NCBI GenBank assembly: GCA_947453285.1
Contig: CANGGA010000013.1
Span: 1-13,103 of the forward strand
Length of the DNA stretch: 13,103 nucleotides
Origin: Microbacteriaceae bacterium
GTDB lineage: Bacteria > Actinomycetota > Actinomycetes > Actinomycetales > Microbacteriaceae
Direction of reading: 5' to 3'
Shown here one piece after another: positions 6,731-13,103 of this stretch (positions are counted from its first letter, which is position 1; the number at the start of each line of letters is the position of its first letter). The position numbers and the translations under genes are program-made. The notes beneath the pieces were generated by a model. It was not told where the DNA came from. It ran no database searches and worked only from the letters and a program-made list of their open reading frames with translations.

Positions 6731-7663
6731 TCAGGCGCCGCAGAGCAGGTCTAGGCGATGTGTAAGAACCTGTAACGGTGGCAGCTCCAAATAGGCCTTG
6801 TATGCTGCCGTGCTTGCAATTGAAATCTGAGCGTCGGTCAAAGTGGCTAGCAGGCTCGAAAGTGAAATCTCGACCTGGCTCCAGTTGTCAATCTGGCTGC
6901 CTCGTTGATTCACAATGCGCAAATTGTTCTGCGCAAAGATTGCGATGCTCTGCGGGTCATCGAAGTTCAGCGTTTTGAGGCGCGCGTAGATCGGGCAATA
7001 GAGCGACGCGTCGCTCGAGCGTGCGATGACGATTGGCTTTTGCTCAGGCTCAACCGGCGTATAGACGCAACGCTTGAGCACGATCATCCAGTCGCTCATT
7101 CGGTTTGGGTCTGGCTCTTCGATACCAATGCCGAGATACTGCTGAAAAGTGTCGATGCCTGACAAACGAGGATAAGCCTTTGCGGCCCAAGGCTCTGCTC
7201 GGTGCGGCCAGTTTTCGGCGAGCGTGATTACGCGCGACCAAATCGTGGTGGCATTCTCGTGCCAGTCGTCGTCGAGTTTTTTGCCGACAACATAGGTGGC
7301 CCAGTTGGCGAGAATCAATCCGGTTGCCTTTTGCTCGGTGCGAGCGAGCGCGAGCGTCTCTTCGGCGTTTGCGGTTTCAGACTCGAGAACCGACTGAAGT
7401 TTGAACATCGAGTCGCAGGTGTAGTGGTCGATGCGCCACTGCTCGGCCGCGGTCAGTTTGGCCGCGTGATAGTTGACGACCTTTGGTTCGTGAGCGAAGA
7501 ACGGGTAATTGAATTGAAAGAATGCGCCAAGCAGAAAAATTGAAATAACAAGAATCGGTGCGATTATGCGGCGCTTTACCCAGTCGGGTAGTTCGAAACT
7601 ATAAAGCCACTTATCAAATTTCGAAGTGCTTGTAGTTCTCTTAGTCTTCGCCAATGTCTTCAT
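6731..7663 (-). CDS. Unrecognised membrane-anchored protein with large outside domain
   Basis: A 310-residue protein I do not recognise. A basic N-terminus (KTKRTTSTSKFDKW, then KRR at 30-32) precedes one hydrophobic segment, about residues 33-52 (IIAPILVISIFLLGAFFQF). The positive-inside rule puts the following 255 or so residues outside the cytoplasm. This part holds all four cysteines (C83, C199, C223, C308), which could form two disulfides, and is mainly helical in appearance with no known catalytic motif. The gene starts inside the end of the deaminase gene (23-base overlap, different frame), so it is probably co-transcribed and translationally coupled. Its inclusion in a nucleobase uptake and deamination operon may be functional or only positional. 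The coding call is supported by length, by the membrane segment and by operon fit. Confidence 0.75.
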   Translation of the reverse strand: MKTLAKTKRTTSTSKFDKWLYSFELPDWVKRRIIAPILVISIFLLGAFFQFNYPFFAHEPKVVNYHAAKLTAAEQWRIDHYTCDSMFKLQSVLESETANAEETLALARTEQKATGLILANWATYVVGKKLDDDWHENATTIWSRVITLAENWPHRAEPWAAKAYPRLSGIDTFQQYLGIGIEEPDPNRMSDWMIVLKRCVYTPVEPEQKPIVIARSSDASLYCPIYARLKTLNFDDPQSIAIFAQNNLRIVNQRGSQIDNWSQVEISLSSLLATLTDAQISIASTAAYKAYLELPPLQVLTHRLDLLCGA

Positions 7664-8111
7664 TCCATAGAGCTGGGTTCTGCTCTATGAAGTCTGCCAT
7701 GAGTTTGATTAGGCCTGGATCGTTCATCACGTGCAACTCTGCACCGTGTTCGGCAACCCAGTCTTGGCCGCCCATAAAGTTTTTGTCGTCGCCTACGAGC
7801 ACGCGGCCGATGCCAAACTGGCGAATCAGGCCGCTGCAGTACCAGCAAGGCGAAAGGCTGGTGGCAAGGGTCACCTTGCGATAGCTGCGCTGGCGGCCGG
7901 CATTTCTAAAAGCACTGGTCTCGCCGTGCATCGAGGCATCACCCTCCTGCACACGCAGGTTGTGGCCGCTGCCGAGCAGCGCGCCGTTTTCATCAAAGAG
8001 GGCAGCCCCAATCGGAATGCCGCCTTCGGCGAGACCGAGGTGAGCCTCGGCAATGGCAACGCTGAGCTTTTCTTCGTCAGTAGCGAAGATCTGTCCAACT
8101 TTGAATTCCAT
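7641..8111 (-). CDS. Cytosine deaminase-like enzyme, yeast Fcy1 type
   Basis: A 156-residue zinc deaminase of the cytidine/deoxycytidylate deaminase superfamily. Zinc ligands and proton shuttle are seen as MHGETSA (61-67: H62 ligand, E64 catalytic) and SPCWYC (87-92: C89 and C92 ligands). Overall length, the GDDKNF segment after the zinc motif and the tail NPALWNEDIGED closely resemble yeast cytosine deaminase Fcy1, whose end (recalled from memory) is of the form QDWFEDIGE. The likely reaction is cytosine to uracil plus ammonia; guanine or another base remains possible. The upstream NCS1 permease, 39 bases before it on the same strand, would import the substrate. A GAGAGG ribosome site (8120-8125) precedes the ATG by 8 bases. 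This family differs from the amidohydrolase CodA of E. coli. Confidence 0.85.
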   Translation of the reverse strand: MEFKVGQIFATDEEKLSVAIAEAHLGLAEGGIPIGAALFDENGALLGSGHNLRVQEGDASMHGETSAFRNAGRQRSYRKVTLATSLSPCWYCSGLIRQFGIGRVLVGDDKNFMGGQDWVAEHGAELHVMNDPGLIKLMADFIEQNPALWNEDIGED

Positions 8112-8135
8112 TGCCGAGGCCTCTCGATTTCTTTA

Positions 8136-8145
8136 GCTAATTAGC
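8136..8145. other. AT-rich 10-base palindrome in the permease-deaminase gap
   Basis: GCTAATTAGC is a perfect palindrome just before the deaminase ribosome site. It overlaps a second short palindrome TTAGCTAA (8133-8140). It lacks the GC stem and T-run of a terminator. It could be a regulator site or chance. Confidence 0.25.
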
Positions 8146-8150
8146 CGTTA

Positions 8151-9569
8151 TTAGTTCTTGGCCTTGTTGTCGACGCTGCGGAATGCAACGAACAAGACGG
8201 CAGCAACTACGAAGCCAACTAGAGCGGTTAGATCTGGAACATCCACGATTGCGCCGTTGTCTAGGGTGATGTGGTGAATTGCGATAGCAATCGGACCGGT
8301 GTACTGAACCTGGCTAGCAAAGCCCCAGATTGAGAAAACGGTTGCGATTACGAATGAAGCTGCTCCAGCCCATGAGTTCTTTGGAGCCAATGCGCGTGCC
8401 TGTGCATCCTTGCCCTTTGACAAGATGCGCTCGGTTAGAACAACTGCGATCCAAGGCGATACCCAGTATGAGACCACTAGCAAGAAGCCATCGAGTGAGT
8501 GTGCAACGTCACCGTTTACAACACCGACATATGACAAGGTGCCACCAACGACACCGGCAACAAGAACCATGATTGCGCGACGAGTCTTGAAGCCGAGCTT
8601 GAAGCCCATTGCCAAGAACGACATTGCGCCCGAGTAGATGTTGAGGATGTTCGCAGAAACCGAACCGATAACGATCGCTAGAAGAACGATTGCGCCGAAT
8701 ACTGGGTTGAATACTGCGGTGAAGGTTGAGGTCGGGTTAGCGATTCCCCAGAAGTTGCCCTTTGATAGAACGTTGAATGCAATAACTCCAACGGCCATGA
8801 TCAAGGTGGTTGAGGTGAAGTTTCCTAGACCTGCGAACCATCCGAGAGCCTTCTTGCTGGTGTTAGCCGGTAGGTAACGGGTGTAGTCAGATGCGAATGC
8901 AGTCCAACCAGCGGTGTAACCATACGCTGCACCGGCGGTCAGGGTGAAACCTGCCCATGGGAAGTCAGCTGAGCCACCGGCTGCAACGTTAAATGCACCT
9001 GGCAAGGTGAAGATAACGACTACAACGATTAGCCAAACAATTGCTAGACCGTATGAAGCGAAGCGCTCCCACTTCTGAATCAAGTTGTGACCAACGAAGG
9101 CAACACCAACCTGAAGAAGAATGATTACGGCTAGTGCACCATAAACACCAATACCCGGAAGCAATGCCTGAAGGGCAAAGGTTCCAGAAACAGTGTTAAC
9201 GGCAAACCAACCGATACCAGCGACCAAGGTCGATAGACCAGCAGGAATTAGGTTTCCTAGCTTGCCGAATGCGTTGCGGCTTAGCACCATCTGAGGCAGA
9301 CCAGCTTCTGGTCCCCAGGTGCTTAGGATGCCGTGAGTAATGCCAGCTAGTGCGTTACCTACGAGAACCGCAAGCAAACCCTGCCAGACATTGAGGCCGA
9401 ACCCGATGGCTAGTGCGCCGACGAATACGGTTGCGAACTCTAGGTTCGGAGACGACCAAACAGTAAATAGGTGCCACGCTTTACCGTGACGCTCACCTGC
9501 TGAGATCGGAGATACATCGTTTACTTCGATTGAGGTTGCTTTCGCAGAGCCTGAGGTTGATTGAGTCAT
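8151..9569 (-). CDS. NCS1 family nucleobase permease (cytosine/purine type)
   Basis: A 472-residue polytopic membrane protein with about 12 hydrophobic segments. The N-terminal region (FTVWSSPNLEFATVFVGAL, about residues 35-53) matches the first helix of nucleobase:cation symporter-1 proteins such as CodB, and the WERFASYGLAIVW and WTAFASDYTRYLP segments are also NCS1-like. It would take up a base with a coupled cation; pairing with a cytosine deaminase makes cytosine the best guess, though purines, hydantoins or thiamine precursors are used by relatives. The ATG at 9569 is chosen over an in-frame TTG at 9575 because TAGAGT lies exactly six bases upstream, giving a leaderless start without a Shine-Dalgarno. 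Codon use differs from neighbours, with many CTA leucine and GGT glycine codons, suggesting high expression or separate origin. Confidence 0.9.
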   Translation of the reverse strand: MTQSTSGSAKATSIEVNDVSPISAGERHGKAWHLFTVWSSPNLEFATVFVGALAIGFGLNVWQGLLAVLVGNALAGITHGILSTWGPEAGLPQMVLSRNAFGKLGNLIPAGLSTLVAGIGWFAVNTVSGTFALQALLPGIGVYGALAVIILLQVGVAFVGHNLIQKWERFASYGLAIVWLIVVVVIFTLPGAFNVAAGGSADFPWAGFTLTAGAAYGYTAGWTAFASDYTRYLPANTSKKALGWFAGLGNFTSTTLIMAVGVIAFNVLSKGNFWGIANPTSTFTAVFNPVFGAIVLLAIVIGSVSANILNIYSGAMSFLAMGFKLGFKTRRAIMVLVAGVVGGTLSYVGVVNGDVAHSLDGFLLVVSYWVSPWIAVVLTERILSKGKDAQARALAPKNSWAGAASFVIATVFSIWGFASQVQYTGPIAIAIHHITLDNGAIVDVPDLTALVGFVVAAVLFVAFRSVDNKAKN

Positions 9570-9575
9570 AGGCAA

Positions 9576-9581
9576 ACTCTA
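9576..9581 (-). promoter_or_regulatory. -10 box of a leaderless permease promoter
   Basis: TAGAGT on the minus strand ends six bases before the ATG at 9569. A TTGTCA lies farther upstream but 21 bases away, too far for a standard -35. The promoter call rests on the -10 and its spacing. Confidence 0.45.
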
Positions 9582-9644
9582 ATGAAACTCACAGCAAACA
9601 AATGACAACGGCGCATGGTTTGATTTAAGCCGAGGTGGTGAACG

Positions 9645-10610
9645 ATGTCAGACTGGCTAGCGCGTCGCCCGCCCAATATTCATAAGGGTTCTATCGATTT
9701 AGAACCACTGGATGAGTTCTTTCTCGAGCCCTATTTAGAGATGCTTGCCGACCCAGACGTGGCCCGCCTAACCGGCCCTGCGCCGACTTTTGCGCGAGAG
9801 CGAATAGTCGAGTGGTTGAACTCTCGACCTCTGGCTGAGGGTCGCCTCGACTGGGCAATTCGCGAATCGAAGCTGGGTGAGTTCGTCGGCGAAATCGTTT
9901 TGAACGAATACGAACTAAAAGACAACTCGATGAACCTGCGCATCGCACTTCGTGGCCCGCAGTATTTCAATCGCGGTTTCGGCTCAGACGCAATTCACGC
10001 GGTGTTGATCTTTGCCTTTGACAAACTCAAACTGCGCAAGGTGCGACTAAGCGTGTGGACCGAAAACCCGCGCGCGATTTCGACATACGAGAAATTCGGT
10101 TTTCAGGCGAAGCGGCAATACACCGAGCACGGTTATCGCTGGCAACGAATGGTGGTTGAGAAGCCCGATTTGATTCGCGCGCTCGCCGAACGAAAAATTG
10201 CCGAGCACCTCGATTTAGAAAACTGGAAATTCGAGTTCGACTCGGCCAAGCGCAGAGCTGGATTGTGCAACTACACAGACCAGAAAATTCAGCTCTCGAA
10301 ATATCACGTTGACATTCACTCGGTCGACGAAAACATGCAGGTGGTTTTGCACGAGGTAGCGCACGCGATGGCCGGCAGCGAGGCTGGGCACTCTAAGGTT
10401 TGGTTGGCAACGGCAAAACGCATCGGCTATCGCGCCGAAAAGTTCACCGGCAAAGAGATCGCGCAAGAGACCGCTCCGTGGGTTGGCGTTTGCCCGATGG
10501 GGCACAAGCACTATCGCTATCGCAGACCCAAGAACATGGTGTCTTGCGCGCTTTGCACCAAGAACTTCGACTCGCGCTACATCATCCGTTGGCGCAAGCG
10601 CGAAGACTAG
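9645..10610 (+). CDS. GNAT acetyltransferase fused to SprT-like zinc metallopeptidase
   Basis: A 321-residue two-domain protein. Residues 15-172 are a RimJ/RimL-like GNAT domain: the acetyl-CoA loop RGPQYFNRGFGSDAI (103-117) and ENPRAISTYEKFGF (140-153). From about 185 a SprT-like domain follows: WKFEFDSAKRRAGLCNY (194-210), the zinc motif HEVAH (236-240), a third ligand H249 in EAGHSKVW, and a zinc ribbon with CPMGH (283-287) and CALC (301-304). SprT-like proteins (relatives of Spartan/Wss1) include proteases acting on DNA-bound proteins, but bacterial members are poorly understood. GNAT members acetylate protein N-termini or small molecules. The reading frame is open throughout, with a strong GAGGTG (9632-9637) before the ATG and no internal start with a good ribosome site seen. 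It is monocistronic; its stop abuts the crtEb stop. Confidence 0.88.
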   Translation: MSDWLARRPPNIHKGSIDLEPLDEFFLEPYLEMLADPDVARLTGPAPTFARERIVEWLNSRPLAEGRLDWAIRESKLGEFVGEIVLNEYELKDNSMNLRIALRGPQYFNRGFGSDAIHAVLIFAFDKLKLRKVRLSVWTENPRAISTYEKFGFQAKRQYTEHGYRWQRMVVEKPDLIRALAERKIAEHLDLENWKFEFDSAKRRAGLCNYTDQKIQLSKYHVDIHSVDENMQVVLHEVAHAMAGSEAGHSKVWLATAKRIGYRAEKFTGKEIAQETAPWVGVCPMGHKHYRYRRPKNMVSCALCTKNFDSRYIIRWRKRED

Positions 10611-11492
10611 TTAGCCGAGGCTGGCGCCCATGGTCAGCAATTCATAGACCACAAAGCCCGCGAAGAAGTTGAGCCAGATGAACCTGCGCCACCCGCGGTT
10701 TGCGCTCTCGCAGTTCTCGTCGGTGATGTTGAGGTGCGGGATCAAAATGACCAGGTATGGCACCGCCGCGATCGCCGCAAGGTTTGCCGGCCAGGCAACA
10801 CCAAGCATGAGCACCCCGGCCGCTAGGTAGAGCGCAAAGGCGAAGCGGGTGGTGCGACGGGCACCGATCACGGTGGCAATGCTAGAGATGCCGCCCTCGC
10901 GGTCGGCCTTCACGTCTTGAACCGCACCAAAGGCGTGCGAGGCCATGCCCCAGAATACGAAAGCAACCCAGCTCTGCCAGAGAGTCGGTTCAACGAGGTT
11001 GTGGCCGACCAGTAGGGCTGCGAAGAGCATCGGGTTCACAAAGTGGCTGGCCGAAGTCAGCGAGTCGAGAAACGGCTTCTCTTTGAACCGCAGACCCTTG
11101 ACGCTGTAGGCCAGCACCGTGAACACGGCAAAGAGCAACATCAAACCTGAAGCCGCATTGCCAACCACTAACAGGTATGCCACGAATGGCACGCAGCTCA
11201 GCACCGATGCCCAGATGGTCACCGCGTGCAAACTCTTGTCGAGCAGGGCACCTTCGATGCCGCCCTTGCGCGGATTGCGCAGATCGCTCTCGTAGTCGAA
11301 AACGTCGTTGATGCCATACATGAGCAGGTTGTATGGAATCAAAAAGAACAGGGTGCCGAGCACCAGAGTGAGATCGAATCGATCTGTGAAGAAAACGTAG
11401 GTAGCCGCAAACGGAAACGCGGTGTTGATCCACGAGACCGGGCGAGAAGAATGCAGCAGAGCTTTTAGGGTCTGAAAGACATTGGTCTTCAC
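10611..11492 (-). CDS. crtEb: Lycopene elongase, UbiA-family prenyltransferase
   Basis: A 293-residue integral membrane prenyltransferase. The first Asp-rich motif is NDVFDYESD (62-70) and the second is DVKADREGG (193-201); both would bind Mg-diphosphate of the prenyl donor. About eight or nine hydrophobic segments follow the UbiA pattern. In actinobacterial C50 clusters this enzyme adds two dimethylallyl units to lycopene, giving flavuxanthin-like products. Position after the two small cyclase genes supports this over menaquinone or heme synthesis. The GTG at 11492 is chosen over a GTG at 11516. It forms a GTGA overlap with the crtYf stop, and AAAGG (11500-11504) lies 7 bases before it; the length then fits relatives of about 290 residues. 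Confidence 0.88.
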   Translation of the reverse strand: MKTNVFQTLKALLHSSRPVSWINTAFPFAATYVFFTDRFDLTLVLGTLFFLIPYNLLMYGINDVFDYESDLRNPRKGGIEGALLDKSLHAVTIWASVLSCVPFVAYLLVVGNAASGLMLLFAVFTVLAYSVKGLRFKEKPFLDSLTSASHFVNPMLFAALLVGHNLVEPTLWQSWVAFVFWGMASHAFGAVQDVKADREGGISSIATVIGARRTTRFAFALYLAAGVLMLGVAWPANLAAIAAVPYLVILIPHLNITDENCESANRGWRRFIWLNFFAGFVVYELLTMGASLG

Positions 11493-11794
11493 TTTGCTGC
11501 CTTTCTCGAAGCCCACGATTGAAAGTAACTTCGAATCAAAACGATTAGCGGCACAAGCACAATTGTGTATGCAAAATCTTCGATTGGCGCATAGAAAATC
11601 TTGATGCCAGAGAGTTTGCTCTCGTCATAACTAACAATTTGAGTGGCCACGATGATGTTGTCGAACACGGCGGTCATGATCATCAAAATCAAAACCGGAA
11701 CCCTATCGAAACACAGCCGGCTGGTGCGAAACTTTGCGAAATACCAAACAAAAATCGGTGCGATGAAAAACGAATTCAGTTGCAGGTAGGTCAC
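11489..11794 (-). CDS. crtYf: C50 carotenoid cyclase subunit, second
   Basis: A 101-residue membrane protein of the lycopene cyclase domain family, with three hydrophobic segments (about 2-20, 31-52, 70-88). The conserved acidic motif APIEDFAYT (69-77) opens the third helix. In C50 producers two such small proteins form a heterodimer that cyclises the ends of flavuxanthin. The start is GTG in a GTGA overlap with the preceding subunit gene, so the pair is translated in a coupled, near-equal way. Symbol is assigned by order and family; the ring type (epsilon, beta or gamma; crtYe/Yf, lbtA/B or crtYg/Yh) cannot be told from sequence alone. The stop overlaps the crtEb start. Confidence 0.85.
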   Translation of the reverse strand: MTYLQLNSFFIAPIFVWYFAKFRTSRLCFDRVPVLILMIMTAVFDNIIVATQIVSYDESKLSGIKIFYAPIEDFAYTIVLVPLIVLIRSYFQSWASRKAAK

Positions 11795-12111
11795 TTTTCG
11801 ACCTGCTTGCTAAACCTGAGCCAACCGGCCATTGCGATTTGCCCGCAATAAGCAAAAAGCGTCAAGAAGAAGAGCTCCTCGATTGGATATTCGTGAAACA
11901 GCTGAAGGCCAATCAGCAGGTTGTTCTCGCCCTTGAAGAAAATGTGGTTGGCGATGCCGAGGGCATCCCAGATTGAAAACAGAACCACGGCAATAACTGT
12001 GATTACCGCGGCAAGTCGAGCGTTCGCGAAGAAAGCCAACTTGAACCTGCGGTCGAGAAGCACTAGACCTGCAAGCGAAAAGATAATCGCGCCGAGGTAT
12101 AGCCCAGGCAT
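11791..12111 (-). CDS. crtYe: C50 carotenoid cyclase subunit, first
   Basis: A 106-residue membrane protein of the same cyclase domain family as the next gene. It has three hydrophobic stretches (about 4-19, 33-54, 78-97) and the acidic motif EYPIEELFF (74-82) at the start of the third. Together with the downstream gene it would form the two-subunit cyclase, equivalent to the fused CrtYcd proteins elsewhere. Its ATG shares one base with the crtI stop (TAATG), showing translational coupling in the operon. Naming as crtYe is by position between crtI and the second subunit. Confidence 0.85.
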   Translation of the reverse strand: MPGLYLGAIIFSLAGLVLLDRRFKLAFFANARLAAVITVIAVVLFSIWDALGIANHIFFKGENNLLIGLQLFHEYPIEELFFLTLFAYCGQIAMAGWLRFSKQVEK

Positions 12112-13103
12112 TAGAGCTTCTTTAGCGTTTTGGTCGGGGTGGTTGAGCGGTCGCCGGCAAGGTGCTTATAAACCAGCTCTGCGCCAATCAGGCACATCGG
12201 CAAGCCGATGCCAGGCAGGGTGTTGTGGCCCGCATAGTAGAGCCCGCTTGCCTTCTTGCTCTTGTTGCGCGGTCTGAAGAACGCGCTCTGCCAGAGGCTA
12301 TGCGCCATGCCGAGTGCGGTTCCAGACCAGGCGTTCAAGTCGTTTGCAAAGTCGGCCGGGCCAATAATCTTGCGAACCACGATTCGCTCTTTGAGGTCGT
12401 CGATGTCTGCCCAGTCTGCTATCTGGTCGATGATTCGATCTGCCGCTGCCTCGAGAGCCGGGTCGCCTTCGCCGCCAAGCGATGGGTCTGGCGCGGCTGG
12501 CACGAGCACGAACAGGTTCTCGTAACCCTTTGGTGCAACCGAGTTGTCGGTCTTGCTCGGATTGCAAATGTAGAGCGAAGCCGGGTCGGCGATAACAGAC
12601 TTGCCATCTGCCTTTTTGAAAACCTTCGCGAAGTTTTTCTTCCAGTTGGCCGAATACAAAAGTGTGTGGTGTTCGAGTTGCGGCAACTTGCCCTTCACTC
12701 CGAGAAGCAAAAGCAACGCAGATGGGCCAGGTTGCTTTTTGTTCCAGTAAGAACTCGGATAGGTCTGCCACTTTTCGTCGAGCATCTTGGTTTCGATGTG
12801 CTCGAGATCAGCCGTGCCAACCACAACGTCGGCTTCATAGAAAATCTCGCCGACCATCACGCCCTTGGTAACACCGGCCTCAACCACGATCTTTGAAACC
12901 GCAGAGTTGGTGTGAATCTTCGCGCCGTGCTTCTTGGCCAGCCCATCAATTGACTCGATGATCTTGTAGAAACCACCCTGCGGATAGAAAACGCCAACGT
13001 TCATGTCGATGTGTGTCATAAGGTGATACATGCTCGGAGTGTCATATGGCGATGCACCGAGAAACACGGCCGGAAAATCGAGAATCTTCTTGAGGCGCGA
13101 ATC
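12111..13103 (-). CDS. crtI: Phytoene desaturase, C-terminal 330 residues (5' end outside window)
   Basis: The open frame continues to the window end with no stop, so the N-terminus, including the FAD-binding Rossmann motif, is missing; roughly 200 residues are expected upstream. The visible part starts with DSRLKKILDFPAVFLG and has GVFYPQGGFYKIIESI, a typical CrtI segment. It ends in GLYYAGHNTLPGIGLP and MCLIGAELV (about 287-311 of the visible part), the C-terminal flavin-contact motif of carotenoid desaturases. CrtI makes the four desaturations from phytoene to lycopene at the membrane. A GTG at 13067 would give a shorter open frame but is internal, because conserved CrtI sequence continues upstream of it. 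It is followed directly by the cyclase and elongase genes; crtB and crtE probably lie further upstream. Confidence 0.93.
   Translation of the reverse strand, partial: DSRLKKILDFPAVFLGASPYDTPSMYHLMTHIDMNVGVFYPQGGFYKIIESIDGLAKKHGAKIHTNSAVSKIVVEAGVTKGVMVGEIFYEADVVVGTADLEHIETKMLDEKWQTYPSSYWNKKQPGPSALLLLLGVKGKLPQLEHHTLLYSANWKKNFAKVFKKADGKSVIADPASLYICNPSKTDNSVAPKGYENLFVLVPAAPDPSLGGEGDPALEAAADRIIDQIADWADIDDLKERIVVRKIIGPADFANDLNAWSGTALGMAHSLWQSAFFRPRNKSKKASGLYYAGHNTLPGIGLPMCLIGAELVYKHLAGDRSTTPTKTLKKL

Noticed and set aside
11493..11516. GTG start at 11516 for crtEb
   Set aside because: The later GTG at 11492 has a better ribosome site, forms a GTGA overlap like the gene before it, and gives the usual protein length.
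12162..12896. Long open frame (244 codons) on the plus strand opposite crtI
   Set aside because: It lies wholly inside the crtI coding region. The encoded protein is Arg/Val/Cys-rich without a recognisable domain, and crtI matches its family throughout. It is a shadow of codon bias.
12111..13067. crtI as a complete gene starting with GTG at 13067
   Set aside because: The frame stays open to the window end and the 12 extra residues are typical CrtI sequence, so the gene is cut by the window.

Overview
The window looks like a stretch of chromosome from a small-genome, pigmented actinobacterium. The best guess is a freshwater Microbacteriaceae member related to the Aquiluna/Rhodoluna (Luna) group. 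This is inferred from the moderate GC content (a little over 50% by eye), very tight gene packing, several promoters of the form TAnnnT placed so that transcripts would begin at the ATG, and a C50-carotenoid cluster of the actinobacterial type with a split cyclase. Species identity cannot be read from the sequence.

Layout. (1) Positions 1-770: a small DUF2087 protein, then on the minus strand a Phd/YefM antitoxin and RelE/ParE-family toxin, with a palindrome over the antitoxin promoter. (2) 848-3546: a plus-strand pair, DUF1800 followed by DUF1501, the second with a twin-arginine export signal. (3) 3527-6717: a class I glutamine amidotransferase (minus), a MalY/PatB-type PLP enzyme (plus) and metZ (minus). 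The last two form a plausible sulfur amino acid module. (4) 6731-9569: a minus-strand operon of an NCS1 nucleobase permease, a yeast-type cytosine deaminase and an unrecognised membrane-anchored protein, which reads as uptake and deamination of a pyrimidine base. (5) 9645-10610: a fusion of a GNAT acetyltransferase with a SprT-like zinc metallopeptidase. (6) 10611-13103: the minus-strand carotenoid operon crtI (5' end outside the window), crtYe, crtYf and crtEb, which would convert phytoene to lycopene and on to a cyclic C50 carotenoid.

Every gene-free gap is shorter than 80 bases, and three of the four convergent gene pairs overlap or abut. I saw no tRNA, rRNA, CRISPR array, insertion sequence or convincing intrinsic terminator. 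The most unusual items are the GNAT-SprT fusion, the DUF1800-DUF1501 pair with a signal peptide on only one partner, the deaminase whose C-terminus resembles yeast Fcy1, and the recurrent leaderless promoter layout.
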